Positions 42,163-50,944 of a stretch of DNA of 51,014 nt are shown piece after piece. The DNA is from an uncultured Acetobacteraceae bacterium (GTDB taxonomy: Bacteria > Pseudomonadota > Alphaproteobacteria > Acetobacterales > Acetobacteraceae), in assembly GCA_903895595.1 (NCBI GenBank), contig CAITUP010000074.1:1-51014 (forward strand), written 5' to 3'. Every line of letters begins with the position of its first letter. Within the stretch, counting starts at the first letter, position 1. The position numbers and the translations under genes were made by a program. The notes beneath the pieces were generated by a model. That model worked only from the letters and a program-made list of their open reading frames with translations, did not search any database and was not told where the DNA came from.

Positions 42163-43092
42163 TCAGGCGGCCTCGGCATGGGCGCGGGTCACGACGGTGG
42201 TCGGCGCCGTGGCGGATTCGCGGTGCATGACGAAATCGAAGGTTATTTCCGCGAAGGGCGCGTTCAGGCCGGCCGCATGGATTGCCGCCGGATCGGTCTG
42301 ATGCCGAACCGCCGGGATCAGCCCGTCGCGGGTGGCGAAGGCGAAATCGTCGTGCAGGTATTCGTCGCCGTCGATGTTGATCTGCGTCGTCAACTTCCGG
42401 TAGCCGGGCGCGCTGACGAAGAAGTGGATATGCGCCGGGCGGTGGCCGTGGCGTCCGAGCTGCGTGAGCAGTTTTTGGGTTTGACCGTCGGGCGGGCAGG
42501 CGTAGCCGGAGGGCAGCAGCGAGCGGAACCGGTAGCGTCCTTCCGCGTCGGTTTCGATCCGGCGGCGCAGATTGAATTTCGGCTGCGACGGATCGAAGAA
42601 AGAATAACCGCCCAACGTGTTGGCGTGCCAGACATCGACGATCGCGTGGGCAACGGGTTTGCCGTCGATATCGCGGACCTGGCCGTCCATCAGCAGGATT
42701 TCACCGGTTTCGCTGCCGTCGTCGAGCCGCGCTTCGCCTTTGGTCATCGGTGCGCCCGCGACGTAGAGCGGGCCTTCGATCGTGCGGGGCGTGCCGCCCT
42801 CGACGCCGGCCTTTTTCTCCGCTTCGTCCATCCGCAGATCGAGGAAGGTTTCGATACCGAGACAGGGGATCAGCAGGCCGGTTTCGTTCGCCTGCCCGAG
42901 CGCGGTGAGGTAGCTCATGGCGGACCAGAATTCGTCGGGCTGGACGTCGAAGTCTTCGATCGTGCGGAAGATGTCGGCGACAACGCGATGCACGATCTGC
43001 TTGAGGCGAGGGTTGCCGGAATCGTTGTCCAGGCCGCTGACTTTCGTCAATAGCGCCTGGACGGCTTGGGTATTCAGGAGGGAGGCGGACAT
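42163..43092 (-). CDS. catA: Catechol 1,2-dioxygenase
   Basis: A 309-residue intradiol dioxygenase cleaving catechol to cis,cis-muconate. The non-heme iron ligands are visible: Tyr163 (GGYSFFD), Tyr197 (PSGYACP), His221 and His223 (HRPAHIHFF). The N-terminal helical dimerisation domain occupies residues 1-105. ATG 43092 preceded by CAAAGGAAA; the open frame extends 13 codons upstream. Lies 22 bases after the benD stop. Confidence 0.95.
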   Translation of the reverse strand: MSASLLNTQAVQALLTKVSGLDNDSGNPRLKQIVHRVVADIFRTIEDFDVQPDEFWSAMSYLTALGQANETGLLIPCLGIETFLDLRMDEAEKKAGVEGGTPRTIEGPLYVAGAPMTKGEARLDDGSETGEILLMDGQVRDIDGKPVAHAIVDVWHANTLGGYSFFDPSQPKFNLRRRIETDAEGRYRFRSLLPSGYACPPDGQTQKLLTQLGRHGHRPAHIHFFVSAPGYRKLTTQINIDGDEYLHDDFAFATRDGLIPAVRHQTDPAAIHAAGLNAPFAEITFDFVMHRESATAPTTVVTRAHAEAA

Positions 43093-43114
43093 TTTCGTTT
43101 CCTTTGTAGAGGGG

Positions 43115-43876
43115 TTAACCGAGGTCGCCACCGGCGACGGGAAGCGTCACGCCGGTAATGTAGGACGCGTCGTCGGACGCCATGAACAGGATCGCGGCGG
43201 CTTGTTCCGCCGCTGTGCCATATCGTTTCATCAGGCTGGAGGTCGTGGTTTGGTCGACGACCTGCTGGTACCAGCCCTTCTCGGCTGCATCGGGTTCGGC
43301 GGTGTTGCGCGGGATGCGGCGCGGCGGCGCTTCGGTGCCCCCGGGAGCGACGGCGCAGACACGGATATTATGTTCCGCGTATTCCATCGCCAGACACGCG
43401 GTGATGGCGTTTACGCCACCCTTCGCCGCGGCATAGGGCACGCGGTTGATGCCGCGCGTGGCGACCGACGAGACGTTCACAATTGTCCCTCGGCCCCCCT
43501 GGATCATCGCCGGGAGTACGGCGCGGCAGCACCATAAGGTGGGAAACAAGGAGCGGCGGATTTCGGCCTCGATCTGCGCTTCGGAATAATCCGCATAAGG
43601 GCGTGCCCAGATCGTGCCGCCAACGTTGTTGATCAGAATGTCGATCCGGCCGAAGCGGGAAAGCGCGGCTTCCATCGCGGCGGTGGCACCGGCATAGGTT
43701 TCCAGATCGGTTTCCACACCGATCGCCGCGTCGTCGCGGATTTCGTGCACCAGCGGCGAGCGATCGATCAACGCGGCCTGCCCACCTTCGCGTAACAGGC
43801 GCAATGCGACCTCCCGCCCGATCCCCTGGGCGGCACCGGTAATCACCGCCACCTTGCCTTCGAAACGTCCGGTCAT
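43115..43876 (-). CDS. benD: 1,6-dihydroxycyclohexa-2,4-diene-1-carboxylate dehydrogenase
   Basis: A 253-residue short-chain dehydrogenase oxidising benzoate cis-diol to catechol with CO2 release. GAAQGIGRE gives the NAD site, NNVGGTIWARPYADYSE and the YAAAKGG motif (YxxxK) the active site, and RIPRNTAEPDAAEKGWYQQVVDQTTTSS, in pieces, is the BenD-specific loop. Follows benB by 18 bases. In most species benC separates benB and benD; here it is missing. Confidence 0.93.
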   Translation of the reverse strand: MTGRFEGKVAVITGAAQGIGREVALRLLREGGQAALIDRSPLVHEIRDDAAIGVETDLETYAGATAAMEAALSRFGRIDILINNVGGTIWARPYADYSEAQIEAEIRRSLFPTLWCCRAVLPAMIQGGRGTIVNVSSVATRGINRVPYAAAKGGVNAITACLAMEYAEHNIRVCAVAPGGTEAPPRRIPRNTAEPDAAEKGWYQQVVDQTTTSSLMKRYGTAAEQAAAILFMASDDASYITGVTLPVAGGDLG

Positions 43877-43894
43877 CTCTCGCTTCTCCCGCTG

Positions 43895-44389
43895 TCAGAT
43901 GTGGTAGATGTCGACGACGTGATGGATATAGTCGTTTTTCAGCACCACCTTCTTGCGCGTAATCGCCGGTTCTGGGCCCGCGATATCCAGCGTGTAGAAC
44001 GAGGTACCGAAATACGTATCCACGGTTTTGTAGCGGTAACTGTAGGTGACCCAGTTAAACCGCAACTCGACCTGACTACCGGTCTGCCCGACCACTTCCA
44101 CATTCGCGATATTATGCGACGTGCGCGGCACCGGCAGGCTGGTGGCGCTGGAACGCTCCGTGCGAATGCGGAACACCCGGTCCTCCAGACCGCCGCGATG
44201 GCCGTAGTAGATCAGCGAAATCTCGGTTTGCGGATCGCTGACCAGCTCCTCGTCGTCGTCCCAGGACGGCATCCAGAATTCCGCTTCCGGGGCGTAAAGT
44301 GCGAGCCAGGCATCCCAGTCGCGATCGTCCAGCAAACGGGCTTCACGATACAAAAACCGGCGAGCGTCTTCGGTGGTGAAAACCGACAT
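43895..44389 (-). CDS. benB: Benzoate 1,2-dioxygenase small subunit
   Basis: A 164-residue beta subunit of the ring-hydroxylating dioxygenase, with the family cystatin-like fold (ARRFLYREARLLDDRDWDAWLALY) and ISLIYYGHRGGLEDRVFRI. ATG 44389 is chosen since AAGGGGG lies seven bases upstream; it starts 2 bases after the benA stop. A second ATG at 44395 would overlap that stop. It stabilises BenA in the alpha3beta3 oxygenase. Confidence 0.92.
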   Translation of the reverse strand: MSVFTTEDARRFLYREARLLDDRDWDAWLALYAPEAEFWMPSWDDDEELVSDPQTEISLIYYGHRGGLEDRVFRIRTERSSATSLPVPRTSHNIANVEVVGQTGSQVELRFNWVTYSYRYKTVDTYFGTSFYTLDIAGPEPAITRKKVVLKNDYIHHVVDIYHI

Positions 44390-44391
44390 GA

Positions 44392-45726
44392 TCATTCCCC
44401 CTTCAGCGCGGCTTGCATCGCCTGCTGCCAATATTTGTGCTGCACGACGAACAGGCCTTCGTCCTCGGTGCGTGCGCCGCTCAACAGCGGTTGCAAACCG
44501 ATGGATTCGGCCGCCGCGTCGGGGCCTTGGATCCAATGCTGGGCACCGCGGCTCATATCGTTCCAACGGGCGGCGCTGGCTTGGTAAGACATCTGGCAGG
44601 CGCGGAATTCCTCCAGATCGTCGGGCGTCGCCATGCCGGAGGCGTTGAAGAAGTCTTCGTATTGCCGGATGCGGCGGGTGCGCGCCTCGGCGGCCTCGCC
44701 CTTCGGGGCGATGCAGTAGATGGTGACTTCGGTTTTATCCACCGCGATGGGGCGGTAGGTGCGGATCTGGGAGCTGAACTGATCCATCAGGTAAACATTC
44801 GGATACAGGCACAGATTGCGCGAACGCTGTACCATCCAGTCGGCACGGGCCTGACCGAATTGCGCCGCCAGTTCCTCCTTGCGCGACCAGTTGGGGCGGT
44901 CCTCGGGGTTGGACCAGTTGGTCCACAGCAGCAGGTGCCCGTTCTCGAACGAATAGAACCCGCCGCCCTGCTTCGCCCAGGTTCCGGCGTCCATTGCCTT
45001 CACTTCGTCGGTCTGCACCGCCTGCTTGCGGTGGTTGGTCGTGGCGGCGTAATTCCAGTGCACGGCGCTGACATGGTAGCCGTCGGCACCGTTTTCGGTC
45101 TGCAGTTTCCAGTTGCCGTCGTAGACATAGGTGGACGAGCCGCGCAGCACTTCCAGCCCGTCGGGCGATTGATCGACGATCAAATCGATGATTTTCGCGG
45201 CCTCGCCGAGGTGTTCCGTCAGCGGAACCACATCGGGGTTGAGGCTGCCGAACAGAAACCCGCGATAGGACTCAAACCGAGCGACCTTGGTCAGGTCGTG
45301 CGAGCCTCCCTTGTTGAAGGTTTCGGGATATCCGGCGTTGCGCGGGTCCTTCACAGACACGAGCTTGCCATTGTTACCGAACGTCCAGCCATGGAACGGG
45401 CAGGTGTAGCTGGTTTTGTTGCCGCGCTTGTGCCGGCAGAGCATGGCGCCGCGATGGCTGCACGCGTTGATGAAGGCATTCAGCTCGCCATTGCGGTCGC
45501 GCGCGATAAAAATCGGCTGGCGCCCCATGGTCGTGGTGAAATAGTCGTTGTTGGCGGCAATCTGGCTCTCATGCGCGAGGTAGATCCAGTTGCCTTCGAA
45601 GATGTGCTTCATCTCCAACTCGAACAGCGCCGCATCGGTGAAGATGTCGCGGCCCACGCGGAAGGTACCGCTGGCGGTATCGTCCTCCAGTGCGGTGTCG
45701 ATGGTTGTCTGAACGGCGTCGAGCAT
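44392..45726 (-). CDS. benA: Benzoate 1,2-dioxygenase large subunit
   Basis: A 444-residue oxygenase alpha subunit. The Rieske cluster ligands are Cys89, His91, Cys109 and His112 (ACSHRG ... CPFHGW). The mononuclear iron ligands His218 and His223 and bridging Asp215 lie in [12 protein letters not shown]. It dihydroxylates benzoate with electrons from BenC, which is not present here. AGGAGGA precedes ATG 45726. It is the first gene of benAB-benD-catAB, divergent from the LysR regulator. Confidence 0.95.
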   Translation of the reverse strand: MLDAVQTTIDTALEDDTASGTFRVGRDIFTDAALFELEMKHIFEGNWIYLAHESQIAANNDYFTTTMGRQPIFIARDRNGELNAFINACSHRGAMLCRHKRGNKTSYTCPFHGWTFGNNGKLVSVKDPRNAGYPETFNKGGSHDLTKVARFESYRGFLFGSLNPDVVPLTEHLGEAAKIIDLIVDQSPDGLEVLRGSSTYVYDGNWKLQTENGADGYHVSAVHWNYAATTNHRKQAVQTDEVKAMDAGTWAKQGGGFYSFENGHLLLWTNWSNPEDRPNWSRKEELAAQFGQARADWMVQRSRNLCLYPNVYLMDQFSSQIRTYRPIAVDKTEVTIYCIAPKGEAAEARTRRIRQYEDFFNASGMATPDDLEEFRACQMSYQASAARWNDMSRGAQHWIQGPDAAAESIGLQPLLSGARTEDEGLFVVQHKYWQQAMQAALKGE

Positions 45727-45809
45727 CCGGGTCCTCCTGATGTTTTCTTGCGTAACGCCGAGATGCCACTTCTCAAATCGGTCGGTCCAAGACTAAATTG
45801 GTTCGCATC

Positions 45810-45824
45810 ATACCCTGGAGGTAT
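45810..45824. promoter_or_regulatory. LysR-type operator ATAC-N7-GTAT (BenM/CatM consensus)
   Basis: ATAC CCTGGAG GTAT is exactly the ATAC-N7-GTAT site known for BenM/CatM. It lies 84 bases upstream of benA and overlaps the ribosome-binding site of the divergent LysR gene, a position allowing benA activation and autorepression. No second site was confidently seen. Confidence 0.7.
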
Positions 45825-45827
45825 CGT

Positions 45828-46735
45828 GTGGAACTCCGCCAGCTCCGCTATTTCGTCGCCGTGGCGCGTGAACGGAACTTCACGCGCGCCGCGGAGGCGA
45901 TGCTATCGCGCAGCCGCCGCTCAGCCGGCAGATCCAACAGTTGGAGGACGAGCTGGGCGCCACGCTGATCGAACGCGGCAGCCGCCCGGTGCGGCTGACC
46001 GACGCCGGCCGGCTGTTCTTCGACCAAGCGGTGCAGGTGCTCGACCGCGTCGAGGAGATGGGCAGCATGATGCGCCGCCTGCGGGAGATCGAGCGCACCC
46101 GGTTCAGCATCGGCTTCGTCGCCTCCACCCTCTACGGCTACCTGCCGGAAGTCATTCGCCGCTTCCGCGCCGCTCGGCCCGATACCGAAATCGTCCTGTT
46201 GGAACTGACGACATTGGAACAATTGGCAGCACTGAAAGAAGGCCGCATCGACGTCGGTTTCGGGCGAATCGAATTGAACGACCCGGCGATCGATCGCGTG
46301 CTGTTGCGGAATGAGAAGCTGTCCGCCGCGCTGCCGCTGACGCACAAGGCGGCATCGCGGATGGGGTCATTGAAGCTGGAAGACCTCGCCGGCGACACGC
46401 TGGTGGTCTACCCGCGGACGCCGCGCCCCAGCTTCGCCGACCAGGTGCTGGAACTGTATCGGGCCAGGGGGATCAAGCCGCGCGCGGTGCACGAGGTACG
46501 GGAACTGCAGACCGCGCTGGGCTTGGTGGCGGCGGACAGCGGCGTGTGTCTGGTGCCGGCCTCGGTCGAACGCCTGCGGAGGGATAATGTGGTCTATCGT
46601 GCCCTGGATGAGCCGGGGGCGGTGTCGCCAGTGCTGATGAGCACACGAAAGGGTGACAAATCGCCCGATCTGGCCCTGATTTTACGATCCGTGCGGGAGA
46701 TGTACCGCAAGGCAGGGATCGTATTCGGCGCGTAG
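45828..46735 (+). pseudogene. LysR-type regulator of benzoate/catechol genes, frameshifted in the HTH
   Basis: From GTG 45828 (GGAGG at 45817-45821) the start reads VELRQLRYFVAVARERNFTR and RAAEAM, a normal LysR helix-turn-helix start. After ATG 45900-45902 the base pattern needs one more base: CT ATC GCG CAG CCG CCG CTC AGC CGG CAG reads on as xIAQPPLSRQ only in the next frame. The rest is a full effector-binding domain to 46735 (ELGATLIERGSRPVRLTDAGRLFFDQA, RPDTEIVLLELTTLEQL). One base is therefore missing near 45903-45904. As written, the product is truncated; a TTG at 45941 could give an HTH-less protein. Sequencing error is a real alternative. Expected role: BenM/CatM-like activator responding to benzoate or muconate. 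Confidence 0.8.
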
Positions 46736-46778
46736 GCGGGGCAAAATCCCCGACACCCAAACAAACAGGAGAAAACCC

Positions 46779-47546
46779 ATGCCCGGCATACTCGAAGGAA
46801 AATCCGCCCTGATCACCGGCGGCGGCGGCGGCATCGGCCGCGCCACGGCCTTGGCCTTCGCCCGCGAAGGCGCGCGCCTGGCGGTCGCCGACTTCAACGA
46901 AGCGGCGGCGGCGGAGACCGTGAAACTGGTCAACGCCGGCGGCGGCCAGGCGATCACGCTGACCGGCGACGTCACCGACAGCGCCACCGTGCAGTCGATC
47001 GTCAAAGCCGTCGTGTCCGCCTACGGCCGCATCGACTGCGCGTTCAACAACGCCGGCATCGCCGGGTTCCAGGTCGATGCCAGCGGCGCACGCACGCACG
47101 AATGGTCCGATGACGCGTTCGACCGCATGATCGCGGTCAATCTGCGCGGCGTATGGCTGTGCATGAAGCATGAGCTGGTGCAGATGCTCGCCCAAGGCGG
47201 TGGCGTCATCGTCAACACCGGCTCGATCGCCGGGCTGGTGGGGTTGCCGACGTCCTCGGCCTATGTCGCGGCCAAGCACGGCGTGCTGGGGCTGACCAAG
47301 ACGGCGGCGATCGAATACGCCAAAGAAAACATCCGGGTGAACGCGGTGTGCCCCGGCTACATCGAAACGAACATGACGAAGGACGCCATGCAGCGCCGCG
47401 GCGATGCCATCATGGCCAACACCCCGTTCCGCCGCATGGGCAAGCCGGAGGAAATCGCCGAGATGGTAACGTGGCTGGCGAGCGACCGAGCGTCGTATGT
47501 CAGCGGCGCCTGCTACAACGTGGATGGCGGTTATATGGCCGTCTGA
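46779..47546 (+). CDS. Short-chain dehydrogenase/reductase, glucose-1-dehydrogenase type
   Basis: A 255-residue classical SDR. The cofactor site GGGGGIGRA is at residues 14-22, NNAGIAG near 88, the catalytic Ser in NTGSIAG and YVAAKHG (YxxxK). The ending CYNVDGGYMAV is typical of C-terminal SDR dimer contacts. ATG 46779 follows AGGAGA. Immediately after the LysR gene and on its strand, it could be its co-transcribed partner, but the substrate is unknown. Confidence 0.9.
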   Translation: MPGILEGKSALITGGGGGIGRATALAFAREGARLAVADFNEAAAAETVKLVNAGGGQAITLTGDVTDSATVQSIVKAVVSAYGRIDCAFNNAGIAGFQVDASGARTHEWSDDAFDRMIAVNLRGVWLCMKHELVQMLAQGGGVIVNTGSIAGLVGLPTSSAYVAAKHGVLGLTKTAAIEYAKENIRVNAVCPGYIETNMTKDAMQRRGDAIMANTPFRRMGKPEEIAEMVTWLASDRASYVSGACYNVDGGYMAV

Positions 47547-47554
47547 CCGGTGGA

Positions 47555-47584
47555 ACGCTGTGCCGGATTGCTCCGGCACAGCGT
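47555..47584 (+). terminator. Perfect 13-bp hairpin after SDR gene
   Basis: ACGCTGTGCCGGA and TCCGGCACAGCGT pair completely around TTGC, 9 bases after the SDR stop. Only AACAA follows, so T-tract support is poor, but position and stem strength favour termination. Confidence 0.7.
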
Positions 47585-47602
47585 AACAACTACGGTTATG
47601 CC

Positions 47603-48679
47603 ATGACACGTGTCCTTGCCCTGCTGTGCCTGCTGTTCGCCGGTTCCGCCGCCGCGGCCGAATGCCCGGTGCGCCCGCCGCCAGCCGAGGGTGTCGCGTC
47701 CGATATCGTTCTGTCGCTCGACCCCGACACGCTGTGGCGCCCGCGCGGTGCCGAGGTGCGCTTCATCGTCACCAGCCGGAGCGGCGGTGTCAGCGTGTCC
47801 AAAGTCCAGGTCTGCTTCGGATGGAGCAATCCCGGGGTGCCTGAAAGCGCGGTCAACCAATTGGTCGGCAGCACGCAGGTCCGATCGGTGCCCACCGATA
47901 ACGGTGCGGTCGAGTACGGCGCGATCCTGCCGACCCTGAAGCCGGTGCCGTGGGGGGAATGGTGGCCATGGCGCGTACTCCGGCCCAATAATTTCGTCTA
48001 TACGGGCGGCTTCGTCGTACCGGTGGCGGACATGGTGGTCGCCGTTACCCTGGCCTCCGGCCAGACCGTGGTGACATCCGCTCGGGTGGGCGTCACCAGC
48101 GTGACCGTCGGGTGGGTTGTGGTCCTCGCGTCGATGGGGATGTTTTGGGGCACGCTGGCGACGATCGCCAACAAACGGCGCATGAGCGGGCGGAACCTCC
48201 TGCTGCGCGTCGTTTCGACTCCCGACGGCTATGCCAGCTTGTCGCAGTTCCAGGTGCTGCTGTGGACCAATGTCGTCGGGCTGTGCGCGGTCTATGTCAT
48301 CACCCTGTCCGGCAATTTGATCCCGATCTCGGTCGGCACCTTAACCTTGCTCGGCATCGCCAGCGGTTCGGCGCTGGTCGCGCGCCTGCCGCAATCCGGC
48401 GATGGGGCCGGAGAAACACAGGATACGCCCGGTCCTCCGATCTCTCCGGAATGGGCGGATATGCTGATTCCCAATCGCCGCACGGGGGATATCGACATCA
48501 CTCGCGTGCAGATGCTGGCATTTACGCTGATCTCGGCCGCATTCGTGCTGGTGAAGGTAATCGTGGACTACGAAATCCCGGAAATTCCCATGAATTTTCT
48601 GTTGCTGATGGGGATCAGCAACGGCGTGTATATCGGCGGCTTGCGCCTGCCAAGCCAGAACAAAGGGTCAGGTCCGTAA
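47603..48679 (+). CDS. Unknown membrane protein, secreted N-domain plus four helices
   Basis: A 358-residue protein. Signal peptide residues 1-20 (RVLALLCLLFAGSAAAAE), a ~130-residue extracytoplasmic domain with two cysteines (ECPVRPPP, VQVCFGW), then a helix (VGVTSVTVGWVVVLASMGMFWGTL), and a block beginning DGYASLSQFQVLLWTNVVGLCAVYVI with three more helices, ending in FLLLMGISNGVYIGGLRLP. The SLSQFQVLLWT-helix arrangement occurs in other uncharacterised membrane proteins, but I do not recognise the family. ATG 47603. It is convergent with the deacetylase gene, whose end overlaps it by 12 bases. Confidence 0.7.
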   Translation: MTRVLALLCLLFAGSAAAAECPVRPPPAEGVASDIVLSLDPDTLWRPRGAEVRFIVTSRSGGVSVSKVQVCFGWSNPGVPESAVNQLVGSTQVRSVPTDNGAVEYGAILPTLKPVPWGEWWPWRVLRPNNFVYTGGFVVPVADMVVAVTLASGQTVVTSARVGVTSVTVGWVVVLASMGMFWGTLATIANKRRMSGRNLLLRVVSTPDGYASLSQFQVLLWTNVVGLCAVYVITLSGNLIPISVGTLTLLGIASGSALVARLPQSGDGAGETQDTPGPPISPEWADMLIPNRRTGDIDITRVQMLAFTLISAAFVLVKVIVDYEIPEIPMNFLLLMGISNGVYIGGLRLPSQNKGSGP

Positions 48680-49366
48680 CGGATCGGGCAGCCAGGCGAA
48701 CGCCATCCCCTGCTTCTTCAGCGCGACAACCCCGGCGGCGATGCCCGCACCGCTGGGCCGGAGCGGCTGGTTGATGTGGCCGATGATCACGTCCCGGTCT
48801 TGGGCTTTGGCGACGCGCGCGGCGACGGAGGGCGCGGGCAATGACGCGCCCTCATCGGCATTGAGCGAAAATCCGCCGATGCCGAAACCCATGGCTTGAA
48901 TGGGCGCGATGGCCTCGGGGCTGTAGAGCGCTGCCGCGCCGCGGTACCATTTCGGGGTCTCGCCGGTTTCACGCACGATGGCGGCGGCGCCGTTGGTTAT
49001 TTCGGTTTGGATCGCGTCCAGCGTACCAGCGGGCTGCAATCCGTAAACGGAACGATGGCCCAGGATCGGTGGAATGTGCCGCGCACCGTGATTTTGGAAG
49101 GAGAACAGATCGCGGTGCGCAAGGAAGAACGCCAGACCGTTGGCGTTGCGGGCGATCCACGCGGCGGTGACAAAAACCGTTGCCGAGATGCCGTTATCCA
49201 CCAGCACGCGCGCCAGCCGTTCATCGAATGCGCCTGGACAGGCGTCCAGCGTCAACGCGACAGTCGGGCGATCCGTGGGCGGCAGCCGCAACGGCGGCGA
49301 CACGACGCCCGAGGACCCGGACGCCAGCGACAGCGCCCCGGTGCCGAAGCCGCGACGTGTGATCAT
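48668..49366 (-). CDS. NodB-fold polysaccharide deacetylase with Tat-like signal
   Basis: A 232-residue protein. The start MITRRGFGTGALSLASG carries a twin-arginine (RRGF) signal. The NodB core shows TLDACPGAFDE with Asp41 and the metal His pair in FQNHGARH (His93, His97); the usual TFDDG motif is replaced by LDAC. IGHINQP is present near the C-terminus. It would deacetylate an N- or O-acetylated sugar in the periplasm. ATG 49366 overlaps the FAD gene stop by 4 bases, so they form an operon. The open frame extends far upstream as a shadow of that gene. Confidence 0.8.
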   Translation of the reverse strand: MITRRGFGTGALSLASGSSGVVSPPLRLPPTDRPTVALTLDACPGAFDERLARVLVDNGISATVFVTAAWIARNANGLAFFLAHRDLFSFQNHGARHIPPILGHRSVYGLQPAGTLDAIQTEITNGAAAIVRETGETPKWYRGAAALYSPEAIAPIQAMGFGIGGFSLNADEGASLPAPSVAARVAKAQDRDVIIGHINQPLRPSGAGIAAGVVALKKQGMAFAWLPDPLRT

Positions 49367-50802
49367 GCGTCGGCCAGCGCCTGTGTTCGGATGAAGGCGC
49401 CCTGCCGGCGAAGCTCGTCCTGCAACCGGCCGACCGCGACGTTCCGAGGGGCGACTTTCTGCCCCACCGCCAGCGCGGCGGCGGCGCCCGCGGCTTGGCC
49501 GGTCATCCAGCACTGCGGGACCTCCCGCAGGAAGGAATGGCTGGTGGCATCGCACGAAATCGCTCGGCCCGCGACCAGCAACCCGTCCATTTCGTCGGGA
49601 ACGAGGCAGCCATACGGGACCGAAATATTGGGGAATTTCGGCGACAGCGACGGGGAAACACCGATTTCGTCCGGGCGCGGAATGCCAGCCGGCCAGTCCT
49701 CGCGCGTCACCTGCGCCGTACCCCGCAGCCGCCGAGCGTGACGGACGCCGAGTTGCGGAGCAGAGAGCATCAGAAACGCGTTTTCGAATCCCGGCGCGTG
49801 GGCTCGGTAAACGTCGAGGTGGCGCGCCATTAGGCGGTGCGACCGGATTTCCACCTCGGTCTGGTCTTCGACATTGACCGCCGAATAACCAGCCAGGCGC
49901 GGGCCCATGAACAAGGCGACGTCGTTGCGCCAGGACACGAAAGGGCGCTCGAACAACCCATCGCACAAATTGCGGCCGCGATCCATGAAGGCCGCGAAAT
50001 CGTTTTTCTGCCCCGTTTTGAAAGCGAGCCAGCTTGGCATGTCCACGCCACCGAACATCCAGGCGGTGTTGACGCAATGATGGATGTCGTTTTTGTCGAT
50101 ATCGTCCTGGCAGGCGGCGCCGGCGCGGTACGCGATGTCGGCGTCGCCGGTGCAGTCGATGGTGACCGCGGCGCGAATGGCCATGCGGCCTTCTTTCGTT
50201 TCGAATATGGCTCCGGCAACGCGGTTGCCCTCCATAATCGGTGCTGCGCCCCAGGCGTGGAGGATCAGGTGGACATTGCTTTCCAGCACGATTTCCTGGC
50301 AGGCGAGTTTCAATCGTTCCGGATCCACCGTGGGAGACCAGGTGACGATGCCGTGGAATGCGGCGGTGCGTTCGCGCCAGTAGGCGGCGGTAATCTCATC
50401 GGCCTGGCCCCAAATGCCTCGGGGAGGGCCGGCGACGGCGTCTTTCGGCATGCGGTCCAGCAGGTCGGACGCAATGCCCTGGATGATCCGGTTGCCGGAC
50501 CAGTCGCTCATGCGATCGATCCAAATCACCAGCCCGCCGGTGGACAGGCCGCCGAGGTGGTTGGCGCGTTCCAGCAGCACGACCTCGGCCCCTGTCCGAG
50601 CGGCGGCGACGGCGGCGGCGGTGCCGGAGGGGCCGCCGCCGACCACCAGCACGTCGCAGTCCCGCATCACGGGGATAGATCGGGCGGGTTCGTGGATGGC
50701 GACGCCGGATAGGCGGGGGCGGCGCGGCAGGCGGGCGCCGTGGAAAATCTGCGATTGGTAGAACAGGCCGCCGCCTTCTTCGTGTTTCAGGTTGCCGCTC
50801 AT
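49363..50802 (-). CDS. FAD-dependent oxidoreductase (FAD_oxidored family)
   Basis: A 479-residue flavoprotein. The Rossmann motif VLVVGGGPSGTAAAVAAARTG is at residues 51-70 (Gly55-x-Gly57-x-x-Gly60), followed by LLERANHLGGLSTGG, the second FAD contact TIDCTGDADIAYRAGA, and the C-terminal LLVAGRAISCDATSHSFLREVPQ. Members lack a close biochemical reference. ATG 50802 is used; no proper ribosome-binding site precedes it, and a 10-bp inverted repeat lies directly upstream. Coupled to the deacetylase gene. Confidence 0.85.
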   Translation of the reverse strand: MSGNLKHEEGGGLFYQSQIFHGARLPRRPRLSGVAIHEPARSIPVMRDCDVLVVGGGPSGTAAAVAAARTGAEVVLLERANHLGGLSTGGLVIWIDRMSDWSGNRIIQGIASDLLDRMPKDAVAGPPRGIWGQADEITAAYWRERTAAFHGIVTWSPTVDPERLKLACQEIVLESNVHLILHAWGAAPIMEGNRVAGAIFETKEGRMAIRAAVTIDCTGDADIAYRAGAACQDDIDKNDIHHCVNTAWMFGGVDMPSWLAFKTGQKNDFAAFMDRGRNLCDGLFERPFVSWRNDVALFMGPRLAGYSAVNVEDQTEVEIRSHRLMARHLDVYRAHAPGFENAFLMLSAPQLGVRHARRLRGTAQVTREDWPAGIPRPDEIGVSPSLSPKFPNISVPYGCLVPDEMDGLLVAGRAISCDATSHSFLREVPQCWMTGQAAGAAAALAVGQKVAPRNVAVGRLQDELRRQGAFIRTQALADA

Positions 50803-50807
50803 GGGGG

Positions 50808-50872
50808 GTGTCCGTGGATGCTGGGAGTATTTCACGCCAGAAGACGGTGGCCGGCAAGGTGGCCACGGACAC
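50808..50872 (-). promoter_or_regulatory. Inverted repeat in the leader of the FAD oxidoreductase gene
   Basis: GTGTCCGTGG (50808-50817) and CCACGGACAC (50863-50872) are perfect 10-bp inverted repeats in the 5' leader, with one arm ending five bases from ATG 50802. It would fold as a hairpin masking the start region. Its role is unknown. Confidence 0.4.
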
Positions 50873-50944
50873 GCGGCAGGGCAATCGCTTGAAGGTCCCC
50901 GGACCACTGCATTGGGGCATTGGCCTACCCAACCCGTCATCCCG

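Noticed and set aside
44413-46314. 633-codon plus-strand ORF opposite benA
   Set aside because: Shadow of benA and the LysR gene.
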